DNA of 64,000 bases from Bifidobacterium parmae (GTDB taxonomy: Bacteria; Actinomycetota; Actinomycetes; Actinomycetales; Bifidobacteriaceae): assembly GCF_002860365.1 (NCBI RefSeq), contig NZ_NMWT01000028.1, forward strand, positions 62,001 through 126,000. Direction: 5' to 3'. How positions within the stretch are numbered: position 1 is the stretch's first letter; every line of letters begins with the position of its first letter. Positions 49,208 through 58,017 of the stretch are shown one piece after another. The notes under the pieces were generated by a model. It had not been told where the DNA came from. It worked only from the letters and a program-made list of their open reading frames with translations, and did not search any database. The translations under genes were made by a program, and so were the position numbers.

Positions 49208-49578
49208 TCGCTCCTCCCCATGGCGAGATAGTCGTCGAGCATCTGGTCGTACACGGCATCACGAATCCGCTTGGACGTCATACCGCCGAACGCGGATGCG
49301 AACGGGTCCGCGGACCCGCCGGCCATGCCGGCCGCCGCCAGCTCCCGTTGCAGGCACCCGGCGGAATCCTCGACGACCGTCATCCTCCGCCGGCGTTCCT
49401 CCTCGCGCGCCCGCTCCTCGGCCGAAGTCTCCAACCGGGGCACCTGACCGCGATCGGCGATATACGCCCACAGCGACCGGACCACGTCGCTCGCGGAAAC
49501 GCCGCTCCCGCGCAGCACGGCATCGACGTCCTCCTTCAGCCGCGCGTCGATGCGCACGTTCAACTGCACCGTAGCCAT
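49204..49578 (-). CDS. Ribbon-helix-helix antitoxin
   Basis: A 124-aa RHH (RelB/DinJ type) antitoxin with the start at 49578. The N-terminal ribbon is TVQLNVRIDARLKEDVDAVL, then SGVSASDVVRSLWAYIADRG. An acidic/arginine-rich middle (ETSAEERAREEERRRRMTVV) and a C-terminal helix (SKRIRDAVYDQMLDDYLAMG) would wrap the toxin. The overlap with the PIN toxin frame and the palindrome upstream (49605-49621) make an autoregulated toxin-antitoxin operon. The RHH plus PIN pairing is less common than VapB-type. Confidence 0.87.
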   Translation of the reverse strand: MATVQLNVRIDARLKEDVDAVLRGSGVSASDVVRSLWAYIADRGQVPRLETSAEERAREEERRRRMTVVEDSAGCLQRELAAAGMAGGSADPFASAFGGMTSKRIRDAVYDQMLDDYLAMGRSE

Positions 49579-49604
49579 GATGGTTCCTTCCATAGGCCGT
49601 ATAT

Positions 49605-49621
49605 TGCTATACAGTATAGCA
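49605..49621. promoter_or_regulatory. Toxin-antitoxin operator palindrome
   Basis: TGCTATACAGTATAGCA is a perfect 8-bp palindrome around one base, 26 bp upstream of the antitoxin start. An RHH dimer-of-dimers would bind such a site to repress the operon. Confidence 0.75.
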
Positions 49622-49737
49622 GCATGTGGTGAGGGGGCTTCGGAGCGCTCATGCCCCGCGCCATACGTCATACAATGGCGTATGAGACCTGCATGATGAG
49701 TCATGCGCCCGCAGGAGGCGCGCAAGGAGGTTCGACG

Positions 49738-50694
49738 ATGAGCAAGGGAATCGACGACATCAGGACGATAGCGAACGTGGGAACGGGCACGATGGGGCAC
49801 GCCATCGCGCTCCAGTTCGCGCTCGCCGGATACGAGACGCGACTGGTCGGCCGCAGCGAGAAGTCGCTGGACCGTGCGACGGCGAACATCCGCAGGGACG
49901 CGACGGCGTTCGCCGACGCGGGACTGCTGAAGACGGGCGAGACCGTCGACGACGTGCTCACCCGCATCGCGCCGGTCGTCGGCTACGAGCAGGGAGTCGC
50001 CGGCGCGGACTTCGTCATCGAATCCGTGGCGGAGAACCTCGACGTCAAGAAATCCGTGTGGGCCGAGGTGGAACGGTTCGCGCCCGAGGACGCGATCTTC
50101 GCCACCAACACGTCCGGTCTGAGCCCCACCGCCATCGCCTCGGCGCTCGAACATCCGGAGCGTTTCGTCGTCGCCCACTTCTGGAACCCCGCACAGCTCA
50201 TGCCGCTCGTCGAGGTCGTGCCGGGGGAGAAGACCTCATCGGACGTGGTCGACGTGACCTTCGACCTCATGACGCGCATCGGCAAGAAACCGGCCCGGCT
50301 CAACAAGGAATCACTCGGCTTCATCGGCAACCGTCTCCAGATGGCCGTGCTGCGCGAGGAGTTCCACATCATCCAGGAGGGCATCGCCGACGCCGCCACC
50401 GTGGACGACGTGATGAAGTACAGTCTCGGCCGGCGCTGGAACCTCGTCGGCCCGGTCGCCAGCATCGACCTGGGCGGGCTCGACGTGTTCTACAACATCA
50501 GCACCTACCTGTTCGACGACATGGACAACGGCACCGGACCGAGCCCGCTGCTCGCCGAGAAGGTCAAAGCCGGCGACCTCGGCGCGAAGACCGGCAGGGG
50601 ATTCTTCTCCTGGCAGGGCGAGGACGGCAAACGAGTCATCGAACAACGCGACCAGGCGCTGCTGCGCGCCCTGAAGAACGACGCGGCGGCCTGA
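49738..50694 (+). CDS. 3-hydroxyacyl-CoA (3-hydroxybutyryl-CoA) dehydrogenase
   Basis: A 318-aa NAD-dependent dehydrogenase. AAGGAGG precedes the start at 49738. The Rossmann loop is NVGTGTMGHAIALQFALAGY. The catalytic His is in FVVAHFWNPAQLMPLVEVVP (HFWNP, where the family has HFFNP), with Glu in the DFVIESVAENL region. The C-terminal domain includes KPARLNKESLGFIGNRLQMA and the helical end ETGRGFFSW-type (KTGRGFFSWQGE). Bifidobacteria lack beta-oxidation, so it may act on a different acyl or 3-hydroxy acid. Confidence 0.9.
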   Translation: MSKGIDDIRTIANVGTGTMGHAIALQFALAGYETRLVGRSEKSLDRATANIRRDATAFADAGLLKTGETVDDVLTRIAPVVGYEQGVAGADFVIESVAENLDVKKSVWAEVERFAPEDAIFATNTSGLSPTAIASALEHPERFVVAHFWNPAQLMPLVEVVPGEKTSSDVVDVTFDLMTRIGKKPARLNKESLGFIGNRLQMAVLREEFHIIQEGIADAATVDDVMKYSLGRRWNLVGPVASIDLGGLDVFYNISTYLFDDMDNGTGPSPLLAEKVKAGDLGAKTGRGFFSWQGEDGKRVIEQRDQALLRALKNDAAA

Positions 50695-50727
50695 AATCCG
50701 TGCCGGATACTGTGCGGACTCGGTCGA

Positions 50728-50767
50728 TTTGTGTTGTCCGGCATGAATCCATGCCGGACAACACAAA
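50728..50767. terminator. Perfect 17-bp hairpin between convergent genes
   Basis: TTTGTGTTGTCCGGCAT (50728-50744) pairs with its complement at 50751-50767, loop GAATCC. It terminates the dehydrogenase and marks one side of the PD-(D/E)XK gene. Confidence 0.85.
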
Positions 50768-50800
50768 GTATGCGGGTTCTCCCGTTGCGTGGCGGTCTTT

Positions 50801-52027
50801 CTAGACGGAAGGGCGAAGTCCGCCGAGGATTCCGGTTTCGAAACGCAGCATCTCATCGATGGCCTTCCGCAGTTTTCCCTGGATGTCCTTGTCATCGGGA
50901 AGATCATCCACGTTCATGGCGTCCGTGGCGTCGATGTCCGTCGTGATCTTCTTCGGAGTGCGGTATTTGCTGTGGGGGCTGATGGGCTTGTTCTTGCCGC
51001 CGGCCACCCGCCGGACGTTCTCCATGAGGCGGATGATCCAGTCGGGTTGGCCCAATGGTCCGAGCTCGAGGTTGATGGTCGGCTTCAGCAACGGCGGATA
51101 CACCCAGTAATGGTAGGTGTCGCTCGGATTGCCCCAGGTTCCCGGTCTGGTGCGGTCGTTGTGCAGGTACTCGTCCATGGCCTTGGTGTGGAACGACAGG
51201 TACTTGCCGGTGAAATCCATTGGCGAACAGTCGGCGATCAGGCCTTCTCGCCGATACTCGTTGAGCACTTCCAGATACAGGTTGCGCAGATGCCCCTCGA
51301 CGCCGGACTGGTCGGAGCATCGTTCGTTGACGAGGTCGAAGACGTCTCGGTAGCGTGCGTACAGTTTCTTCGCGAGTTCGTCCAGTTCGTCATCGGCCAT
51401 GATGTTCTCCTTCTTCAATACGTCGATATAATCCTCGATGCAGATGCAGGTACGTTCGTTGGCGTAGGGTTTCAGCGATTCGAGTATCCCGGCCAGGCCG
51501 GGATACGAGAATGTCATCCACGCGTCGGAATCATCGCACTCGTCCTCCGGGGGCTCATGCCCGTCCGGCGTCAGAAACACATACAGCCGGAATCTCTTAT
51601 CCCCATATGCGCCCTCCACATAACGATGGTATTTGTCGAGCTGATGGTCGTGCAGTCCCGCGAACACCTTGTTCTCGAGACAGAGCGCCAAACGGTCGTC
51701 CCGAGTGCGGATCAGCAGATCGATGTTAGACTCCGATTCGCGTATCACATTCACGTCGGTCAGATCGTCCGCCGCGAGAGAGGCGAATCCTCGGTTCGGG
51801 TTCTCCTTGAAGAGTTCCGCGATTAGACGTCGCAGGAACAGATCCTCTAAGCCATGAGGATTGGAAGGATCCGCCAGCCATGCGATGAACGCGGAATGCC
51901 GGATCTCCGCATGGCCGAGATTCACCGCCTCGAATATGTTGGGACGGTTTAATCGTGAGTTCAACGCGAGGAAATCATCATCGGCGAGCATGCGCATCGC
52001 CTGCACCTCTATCTGTGTCGTCTCCAT
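50801..52027 (-). CDS. PD-(D/E)XK nuclease-superfamily protein (PDDEXK_4-like)
   Basis: A 408-aa protein. The start METTQIEVQAMRML is at 52027 with GGAAAGGA upstream. The nuclease core is visible as SESNIDLLIRTRDDRLALCL, ENKV, i.e. D-x(n)-E-x-K with the Asp in IDLLI and ENK. Earlier NLGHAEIRHSAFIAWLADPS, NPHGLEDLFLRRL is typical of PDDEXK_4. The C-terminal half is helical with DYIDVLKKENIMADDELDEL. GC content is visibly lower than the neighbours'. Isolated nucleases of this family often act in phage defence or DNA repair; neither is proven here. Confidence 0.75.
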   Translation of the reverse strand: METTQIEVQAMRMLADDDFLALNSRLNRPNIFEAVNLGHAEIRHSAFIAWLADPSNPHGLEDLFLRRLIAELFKENPNRGFASLAADDLTDVNVIRESESNIDLLIRTRDDRLALCLENKVFAGLHDHQLDKYHRYVEGAYGDKRFRLYVFLTPDGHEPPEDECDDSDAWMTFSYPGLAGILESLKPYANERTCICIEDYIDVLKKENIMADDELDELAKKLYARYRDVFDLVNERCSDQSGVEGHLRNLYLEVLNEYRREGLIADCSPMDFTGKYLSFHTKAMDEYLHNDRTRPGTWGNPSDTYHYWVYPPLLKPTINLELGPLGQPDWIIRLMENVRRVAGGKNKPISPHSKYRTPKKITTDIDATDAMNVDDLPDDKDIQGKLRKAIDEMLRFETGILGGLRPSV

Positions 52028-52140
52028 GTGTGTCCTTTCCTCTTTGAAAGTCCAAAACATGCCTATTGTAGCGCTACGGTTCAGTCGAAAAGTCATGCGG
52101 ATGCCGAACGAGTACGCGGGGTCGTGCCGCCGACCTGCAA

Positions 52141-52179
52141 GTCGGCATTTGCGTTCGTCATGCGGACGCAAATGCCGAC
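52141..52179. repeat. Hairpin in the divergent nuclease/methyltransferase gap
   Basis: GTCGGCATTTGCGT (52141-52154) pairs with ACGCAAATGCCGAC (52166-52179) around an 11-nt loop. It sits 114 bp upstream of the nuclease start and 22 bp upstream of the methyltransferase start. Together with 50728-50767 it brackets the nuclease gene. Confidence 0.6.
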
Positions 52180-52200
52180 ACAAGGCTGTGCGTCGCTAGC

Positions 52201-52995
52201 GTGAGCCCCATGGTCGTATGGGATTCGGAACAGTATCTGCGATTCGAAACGGAACGCACGCAGCCGTCACGCGATCTGGCGATGCAGCTGCCGCCGGACG
52301 ACGGGACGGTCACGCGCCTCATCGACATCGGCTGCGGGCCGGGCAACAGCACCGCCGTGCTGCGCGAACGCTACCCGCACGCCTCGATCCTCGGCGTGGA
52401 CAGCTCGCCCGAGATGATCGCCGCCGCCCGCCAAGCGCACCCCGACATCGACTTCGCCCTGTGCGACATGTCCAAGATGGACCAGATCGCCGCTCTGCCG
52501 CACGACTTCGACGTGGTCTTCTCCAACGCGTGCATCCAATGGGTGCCCGACCATGCGCGTCTCATCCCCGCGATGCTCGGACTGCTCCGGGAGGGCGGCA
52601 CGCTCGCCGTGCAGACGCCCATGAACTACGAGGAGCCCATCCACCGCATCATCGGCGGACTCGTGCACTCCCCGGCGTACACGGACCGGCTCCCGCAGGC
52701 CCGCGAGTTCTTCAACCTGACACCGCCTGAATACTGGGAGCTGCTGCACGCGCACGCCGCGCGTTTCCGCATGTGGACCACCACCTACATGCACACGCTG
52801 CCCTCGCACGAGGCCATCATGGACTGGTACCGCGGCACCGGACTGCGCCCCTACCTGCAGGCGCTCGCCGACGACGCCGACCGCGCGGCCTTCGAGGGCG
52901 AGGTGCTTGCCCGCGTGCGCGAGGCGTATCCGACCCGGTCCGACGGCAGCATCATCTTCCCGTTCCCCCGGTTCTTCCTCACCGCCGTCAGGTGA
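52201..52995 (+). CDS. tam: Trans-aconitate 2-methyltransferase-like SAM enzyme
   Basis: A 264-aa class I methyltransferase starting with GTG at 52201; ATG at 52210 is the alternative. The SAM loop is RLIDIGCGPGNSTAVLRERY. Further family features are YPHASILGVDSSPEMIAAAR, FALCDMSKMDQI, NACIQWVPDHARLIP and MQTPMNYEEPIHRII-like, all as in Tam. It methylates trans-aconitate, a by-product of aconitase, removing this inhibitor. It diverges from the PD-(D/E)XK gene and is followed by the lactate dehydrogenase. Confidence 0.9.
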   Translation: MSPMVVWDSEQYLRFETERTQPSRDLAMQLPPDDGTVTRLIDIGCGPGNSTAVLRERYPHASILGVDSSPEMIAAARQAHPDIDFALCDMSKMDQIAALPHDFDVVFSNACIQWVPDHARLIPAMLGLLREGGTLAVQTPMNYEEPIHRIIGGLVHSPAYTDRLPQAREFFNLTPPEYWELLHAHAARFRMWTTTYMHTLPSHEAIMDWYRGTGLRPYLQALADDADRAAFEGEVLARVREAYPTRSDGSIIFPFPRFFLTAVR

Positions 52996-53050
52996 GCCGG
53001 GAACGGCATCGACGCGAGCGATATTTCGAGAGGAAAGGGAGAACAGCATC

Positions 53051-54016
53051 ATGGTCACTTCGAACAGGAGCCGCGTGGTCGTCGTCGGCACGGGCAGCGT
53101 CGGCGCCGCGGTGGCGAGCGCCATCGTCCAGCAGGGATTGTGCAACGAGCTCGTGCTCGTCAACCATCATCCGGAGAAGGCGGAGGGACTGGCCATGGAC
53201 CTGGCCGACGGATCCGAATACCTCGGCAGGTTCGTGACGATCCGCGCCGGCGGCTGGGAGGACTGCCGTCGCGCCGACGTGGTCGTCGTCACCGCCGGCC
53301 CGAAACCGAAGCCGGGGGAGACGCGCATGCAGGAGCTCGGCGCCGCCATCGACATCGTCGACCCGATCCTGCGCCACATCAGGGATTCCGGATTCGACGG
53401 CATCCTCATCATGGTGTCGAACCCGGTCGACGTGCTCGGCTGGTTCGCGTGGAAACGCACCGGACTGCCCCGCGCGCAGGTGCTCGGCTCCGGCGCCGCG
53501 CTCGACACGTCGCGCATGAAGACGATCATCGGCGAGACCACGCGGCTCGACCCGCGTCTCGTCTCCGGCTACGTGATCGGCGAACACGGCGACAGCCAGT
53601 TCGTGCCCTGGTCCACGGTCTCGTTCATCGGCAAATCGTTCGCGCAGTACCTGGAGGACAACCGTTCGCGCTATCCGGGCGTCACGCTCGCCGGCATCGA
53701 GGAGGAGACGCGCCGTCGCGGCCTCGACATCAAGGGCCTGCGCGGCGGCACCAGCTACGGCATCGCCGCCACCGTCGCGGGACTCGTGCGCATGATCCTG
53801 TGGAACGAGCGCGGCGTCGTATCCGTGTCCACGCTCATCGACGGCGAATACGAGTACGGCGAGCGCGACGTGTTCCTCTCCCTGCCCGTCGCGCTCGACG
53901 GCGACGGCGTGGGCGACTTCGTCGACCTGCACCTGAGCGACGAGGAGCTCGCGAGGTTCCATAGGTCCGCCGCCGTGGTGCGCGACCACTGCCGGCTCAT
54001 CGCCGACCGTCTGTAG
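53051..54016 (+). CDS. ldh: L-lactate dehydrogenase
   Basis: A 321-aa NAD-dependent L-LDH. The start MVTSNRSRVVVVGTGSVGAA at 53051 has GAGAGGAAAGGG upstream. Catalytic residues are the loop Arg in PGETRMQELG, the Arg/Asp pair in NPVDVLGWFAWKR, and the active His in VIGEHGDSQFVPWS. The GxGxxG nucleotide fold is clear. It reduces pyruvate to lactate, an end product of the bifid shunt. No usual key residue is missing. It stands alone between tam and the acetyltransferase gene. Confidence 0.94.
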   Translation: MVTSNRSRVVVVGTGSVGAAVASAIVQQGLCNELVLVNHHPEKAEGLAMDLADGSEYLGRFVTIRAGGWEDCRRADVVVVTAGPKPKPGETRMQELGAAIDIVDPILRHIRDSGFDGILIMVSNPVDVLGWFAWKRTGLPRAQVLGSGAALDTSRMKTIIGETTRLDPRLVSGYVIGEHGDSQFVPWSTVSFIGKSFAQYLEDNRSRYPGVTLAGIEEETRRRGLDIKGLRGGTSYGIAATVAGLVRMILWNERGVVSVSTLIDGEYEYGERDVFLSLPVALDGDGVGDFVDLHLSDEELARFHRSAAVVRDHCRLIADRL

Positions 54017-54050
54017 GCCGCTCGCGGCGGACGTCCACCGCGGATCCCGC

Positions 54051-54719
54051 TCAACGGGCGGCGTCGCGGGCGGCGATGCGCTCGCGGAACCCGGTCCCGT
54101 CGGCCTCGGTGATCGGGCGGAGCACGCGCGCCGGATTGCCGACGGCGACCACGCCGGCCGGGAGGTCCTTGGTGACCACGCTGCCGGCGCCGATTACCGA
54201 GCCGCGTCCGATGGTCACGCCGCCGAGCACGGTCACGTGGCCGCCCAGCCATACGCCGTCCTCGATGCGAATCGGTTTCGCCTGGCATGCGCCCGCCTTG
54301 CGCTCCTCGAAGTCGAGCGCATGGTTGGTGGCGAACAGGCCGACCATCGGCGCGATCCACACGTAGTCGCCGATCGTGATCGGCGCGTTGTCGAGCATCA
54401 CGCAGTCGAAGTTGATGTAGGCGTGCGAGCCGATCGTGATGTTGCGGCCCATCTCGCAGCGGAAGTTCGGTTCGATGAACACGTCCTCGCCGACCGAGGC
54501 GAACAGCTGCTCCATGATCTCGCGGCGCTTCGCCACGTCCTCGTAGTCGGTGCGGTTGTAGGCGACGAACAGACGCTTCGCCTCCGCGCGCTTGCGTTCG
54601 ATCTCCGGATGGGAGTCCTCGTAGACCTCGCCGCCCACCATGCGCTCCCATTCGACGCGCCCCTCCGGCGTGAGATCCGCGGTGACGTCGTAATTGTTGC
54701 CCTGCGCGTCCTTGGTCAT
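54051..54719 (-). CDS. Maltose/galactoside O-acetyltransferase (hexapeptide repeat)
   Basis: A 222-aa enzyme of the Mac/LacA type. The N-terminal Mac domain (about 25-80, EWERMVGGEVYEDSHPEIER) precedes a left-handed beta-helix of hexapeptide repeats: NITIGSHAYINFDCVMLDNA, PITIGDYVWIAPMVGLFATN, then VTIGRGSVIGAGSVVTKDLP. The catalytic His is in TNHALDFEERKAG. It transfers acetyl from CoA to a sugar hydroxyl. It is not linked to a sugar operon here. Confidence 0.92.
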   Translation of the reverse strand: MTKDAQGNNYDVTADLTPEGRVEWERMVGGEVYEDSHPEIERKRAEAKRLFVAYNRTDYEDVAKRREIMEQLFASVGEDVFIEPNFRCEMGRNITIGSHAYINFDCVMLDNAPITIGDYVWIAPMVGLFATNHALDFEERKAGACQAKPIRIEDGVWLGGHVTVLGGVTIGRGSVIGAGSVVTKDLPAGVVAVGNPARVLRPITEADGTGFRERIAARDAAR

Positions 54720-54835
54720 GCCCCTGAAGCTCCTTCGCTCGGTTTTACGTACGTTCGTACATCATAGCGCGTTGATGCGCATCCGCCCGGCCCGCCCGCG
54801 GCATGTGCCGGTCCGCCGGCCGGTAGAATCGTCGC

Positions 54836-55609
54836 ATGGATCTCAAGGCATGGAAGCGTTGGACGGACTGGCCGCTGATGGCGTTGTCCGTCGTGTTCCT
54901 CGTCGCCTACTCGTGGGAGATCCTCGCCGGCACGCACATCCTCCTGTGCGAGACCGTCATCAACGCGATCTGGATCCTGTTCGTCATCGACTACGCCGTG
55001 TCGCTATGGCTCGCCGAAGACCGATGGCGATGGTTCACACGCAACCTGTTCGCCCTCGCGACCATCGCCCTGCCCATGCTCAGACCGTTGCGCCTGCTGC
55101 GCCTGCTCACCGTGCTGCACGTGCTCAACCGCACCTCCGGCATGGCGGTGCGCGGACGCATCGCCGTCTACGCGTTCGGCGCCGTCGGCATGCTCATGTA
55201 CGTGGGCGCGCTCGCCGTCTATTCGGTGGAGCGCGGGGAGCCGGGCGCGACGATCGACGGGTTCGGCACGGCCCTGTGGTGGGCGTTCGTCACCGTCACC
55301 ACCGTCGGCTATGGCGACGTGTCGCCGGTCACGTTCGAAGGCAAGCTCATCGCCGTGGCGTTGATGTTCGCCGGCATCGCATTGATTGGCATCGTCACCG
55401 CCACGCTCGCCTCGTGGATCGTCGACCAGGTCAACTTCGAGGCGCACCGGCGCGAAACGGCAGGACGGAAGGCCGACGAGACGCGCGCGGCGGCTTCGGC
55501 GGCGGACTCCGCCGAGGAGCTGCGCGCGCTGCGCGAGCAGGTGCGCGAGCTCGCCGCGTCCGTCGCCGCCCTGCGCGAGGAGCTCGCGTCGCGCGAACGG
55601 CGACGATGA
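54836..55609 (+). CDS. Voltage-gated-type potassium channel
   Basis: A 257-aa channel subunit with the S1-S4 plus pore layout: S4-like Arg pattern MLRPLRLLRLLTVLHVLNRT, the selectivity filter TTVGYGD in FVTVTTVGYGDVSPVTFEGK, and S6 AVALMFAGIALIGIVTATLA. A C-terminal coiled coil (about 200-255, ELRALREQVRELAASVAALR) probably drives tetramer assembly. Bacterial Kv-type channels of this size set membrane potential. No regulatory RCK domain is present. Confidence 0.9.
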   Translation: MDLKAWKRWTDWPLMALSVVFLVAYSWEILAGTHILLCETVINAIWILFVIDYAVSLWLAEDRWRWFTRNLFALATIALPMLRPLRLLRLLTVLHVLNRTSGMAVRGRIAVYAFGAVGMLMYVGALAVYSVERGEPGATIDGFGTALWWAFVTVTTVGYGDVSPVTFEGKLIAVALMFAGIALIGIVTATLASWIVDQVNFEAHRRETAGRKADETRAAASAADSAEELRALREQVRELAASVAALREELASRERRR

Positions 55610-55643
55610 GTCATGATGGCGCCATGCCATGCCGCCATGCCGA

Positions 55644-56294
55644 TCAGCGCGCCTGACAGCCGGTGTGATAGCGGTCGGCGGTGGCCACGCCGTGGAGCAT
55701 GAGATCGGTCATCACGTCCGCCAGCTCGTCGTCGGACACATCCATGCCGGCAAGCACCCACTGGTCCACCACTTCGCACAACGCGCCCGCCCAGAACGCG
55801 GCGGCGTAACGCGGGCCGGTCTCGAGGCGGTGCGCGCCGCGGTTCAGACTCACGCGCATCCGCTCGCGGATACGCGCACCCTGACCGGCCTGCAGGATCA
55901 GCCGGTACTGCGGCGCGATGCGGCGCACGCCGGCGAGCAGCGCCAGCCACGCCTCGCGCGTCTGCGTCATCGGATCGTACCGCAGCATACGACGGTTGAT
56001 CTCCTCGAAGACCGTGTTCAGGAACCCGTCGAGAATCGCCTCCTTCGACGCGTAGTTGCGGTAGTAGGCGTTGCGGGAGACCCCGGCGCGCCGCGCGATG
56101 TCGGTGACGGTGATCGCGGCGAACGGCTTCGACTCCATCAACCGGATGAGCGCGCCCTCGATGCACCCGCGCACGAACAGGTTCGACTCCTCGTTGTTGC
56201 GGTGCAGCGTGGCCAGCCTGCGGTCGGCGGCGCGATCGTCGCCGCGTGGGGCGGATCGTGAATCGGATGAAGCCGGGCGGATGTCGCGTTCCAT
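55644..56294 (-). CDS. TetR-family regulator
   Basis: A 216-aa TetR regulator. The HTH is at residues 30-75: AITVTDIARRAGVSRNAYYR, NYASKEAILDGFLNTVF. The N-terminal extension of about 30 residues is Ser/Asp/Arg-rich. The ligand domain ends GVATADRYHTGCQAR. It diverges from the SDR at 56415; the gap of 120 bp has the inverted motif GATGATG...CATCAT near 56369-56392, a possible operator. Ligand unknown. Confidence 0.9.
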   Translation of the reverse strand: MERDIRPASSDSRSAPRGDDRAADRRLATLHRNNEESNLFVRGCIEGALIRLMESKPFAAITVTDIARRAGVSRNAYYRNYASKEAILDGFLNTVFEEINRRMLRYDPMTQTREAWLALLAGVRRIAPQYRLILQAGQGARIRERMRVSLNRGAHRLETGPRYAAAFWAGALCEVVDQWVLAGMDVSDDELADVMTDLMLHGVATADRYHTGCQAR

Positions 56295-56414
56295 GTCACA
56301 GTTCCTTGATCTCTGTCACCGCCGTGCCCGCACGGCTTGCGCGCCCCGGGCGACGGCGCCTACCGTCGATGATGTCACACTTGTACCATCATAACCGGAA
56401 GGCATACGATCACC

Positions 56415-57323
56415 ATGCGCAACCCGCGACCCGATACGACGAACCCCAGGAAGACCATCCTCGTCACCGGAGCATCCAGCGGCATCGGCAGACAGACCGC
56501 GCTCGCGCTCGCGGAACAGGGGCACACGGTCATCATGCACGGCCGCGATCCGCACAAGACGCGGGACGTGCGCGACTGGATCGTCGCGCGGACCGGCAAC
56601 CGGGACGTCCACGCCCACGTCGCCGACCTGTCGCTGATGGGCGAGGTCGCCCGGTTCGCTGCCGAGATCGACGCGACCTACGACCGGCTCGACGTGCTCG
56701 TCAACAACGCCGGCGGACAGTTCGGCTCCACGCGCGGGACCACCGCCGAAGGCCATGAGCGGACGTTCGCCATCAACACACTCGCGCCGTTCCTGCTGAC
56801 GAACCTGCTCCTGCCGAAACTGGAGGAAAGCCCGTCCGCACGGGTCGTCACCGTCGCCAGCGAATCGTACCGTCAGGCCGGCCGTCCGATCCTCGACGAC
56901 ATCGAACTGGAGCGGAACTATTCGATGGTGCGCGCCTACGGCTTCTCGAAACTGTACGTCTGGTGGCTCATGCGACGGTTCGACGCGAAGCTCAAGGCTG
57001 CCGGCGTGCGCAACGTCGCCGTGAACACGGTGGAGCCCGGGTCGGCGGCGACCTCGCTGCAACGCGAATCGCTCCGCTCCACGCCGTGGATGCTGCCGTT
57101 GCTCGTGCTGTGGCTGCCGTTCATCCGCACGGCGCGGTATGGCGCGCGCACGAGCGTGCTCATGGCCTCCTCGCCGGACGTCGAAGGGGTGAGCGGCGAA
57201 TTCTGGGGCGGGATGCGACGCAAGCGCATCAACGCCAAGTGGATCTCGGATGAGGGCGAGCGCCGCATCTGGGAATACTGCGAACGGGCGTGCGCCCCGT
57301 ATCTGCGCGACACGGCCCTGTGA
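56415..57323 (+). CDS. Short-chain dehydrogenase (retinol-dehydrogenase-like SDR)
   Basis: A 302-aa SDR. The loop is TGASSGIGRQTALALAEQGH, the structural motif is NNAGGQFG and the active YxxxK is YGFSKLYVWW (with Ser in VASESYRQAG). The extended C-terminus (about 220-302) resembles the WW-domain/RDH-type SDRs. It is divergent from a TetR gene, which probably controls it. It ends at a 16-bp terminator. Substrate unknown. Confidence 0.9.
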   Translation: MRNPRPDTTNPRKTILVTGASSGIGRQTALALAEQGHTVIMHGRDPHKTRDVRDWIVARTGNRDVHAHVADLSLMGEVARFAAEIDATYDRLDVLVNNAGGQFGSTRGTTAEGHERTFAINTLAPFLLTNLLLPKLEESPSARVVTVASESYRQAGRPILDDIELERNYSMVRAYGFSKLYVWWLMRRFDAKLKAAGVRNVAVNTVEPGSAATSLQRESLRSTPWMLPLLVLWLPFIRTARYGARTSVLMASSPDVEGVSGEFWGGMRRKRINAKWISDEGERRIWEYCERACAPYLRDTAL

Positions 57324-57372
57324 CGCGGCATGCTTCGGCGGCGTGTGGACGTCGCGTCGCCTGAACGGATGG

Positions 57373-57412
57373 GAAGGGCCGGTCTCCCTGTCGACGGGGA
57401 GACCGGCCCTTC
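57373..57412. terminator. Perfect 16-bp terminator between convergent genes
   Basis: GAAGGGCCGGTCTCCC (57373-57388) pairs with its complement at 57397-57412. It separates the SDR from the NAD(P)H reductase. Confidence 0.85.
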
Positions 57413-57439
57413 ATGGTCTTTTTGCGGCGGACCCGGACG

Positions 57440-57964
57440 TCACTTGGTCAGGAACGCCTTGTAATCCTCGACGGCCTTGGCCAGCGCCTCGTCGGTGATG
57501 CCGAAGGAGGCGAAGGTGACGAACGGCTTGACCCACGTGGCGTTGATGTGGTTGGCCGTGCCCTCGAACGGGACGAGCACCTGGTCGATGGTGAACTTGT
57601 TGTCGCCCTCCGGCTGGTACTTCGACTCCGGGGAGCCGGTGGAAACGGCGACCGCGAACTCCTTGCCCTCGAACGCGTGGCCTTCGGCGCCGTACGCCCA
57701 GCCGTGCTCGAGCACCTCGTCCTCCCATTCCTTGAGCAGGGCGGGGGAGGAGAACCAGAACAGCGGGAACTGGAACACGACGCGGTCGGCGGCCTCGACC
57801 GCCGCCTGCTCGGCCTTCACGTCGATCCTGCCGTCAGGGTAGAGCGCGTACTCGTCGCGCACGGTCACGTTGTCCAGCTCGCCGGCGGCCTCGGCGAGCG
57901 CCTTGTTGACGTGGGACTGGCCGTTCAGGGACGGGTGGAACACGAGGACCAGCGTCTTCTTCAT
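57440..57964 (-). CDS. NAD(P)H-dependent quinone/flavin oxidoreductase (MdaB/KefF-like)
   Basis: A 174-aa flavodoxin-fold reductase starting MKKTLVLVFHPSLNGQSHVN. The FMN phosphate site is HPSLNGQSHVNKAL, followed by VVFQFPLFWFSSPALLKEWE and VAVSTGSPESKYQPEG. Two-electron reduction of quinones to hydroquinones protects against redox cycling. A remnant of a second gene of this kind is at 59348. Upstream are TCTCGATATGG and ATATCTCGAAACGAG, close to the PadR-operator-like motif near 38297, suggesting a common regulator. Confidence 0.9.
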   Translation of the reverse strand: MKKTLVLVFHPSLNGQSHVNKALAEAAGELDNVTVRDEYALYPDGRIDVKAEQAAVEAADRVVFQFPLFWFSSPALLKEWEDEVLEHGWAYGAEGHAFEGKEFAVAVSTGSPESKYQPEGDNKFTIDQVLVPFEGTANHINATWVKPFVTFASFGITDEALAKAVEDYKAFLTK

Positions 57965-57998
57965 ATGATGTCTCCTTGTTGTGTGGTCTCGTCTCGTC

Positions 57999-58017
57999 TC
58001 GATATGGAATATCTCGA
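57999..58017. promoter_or_regulatory. PadR-like operator upstream of the quinone reductase
   Basis: TCGATATGGAATATCTCGA is an imperfect palindrome with the CGATAT...ATATC core, 35 bp upstream of the reductase start. It resembles CGAGATATATCGA before the second PadR gene and the ATTCGAAACGAGG before the first. Confidence 0.55.
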
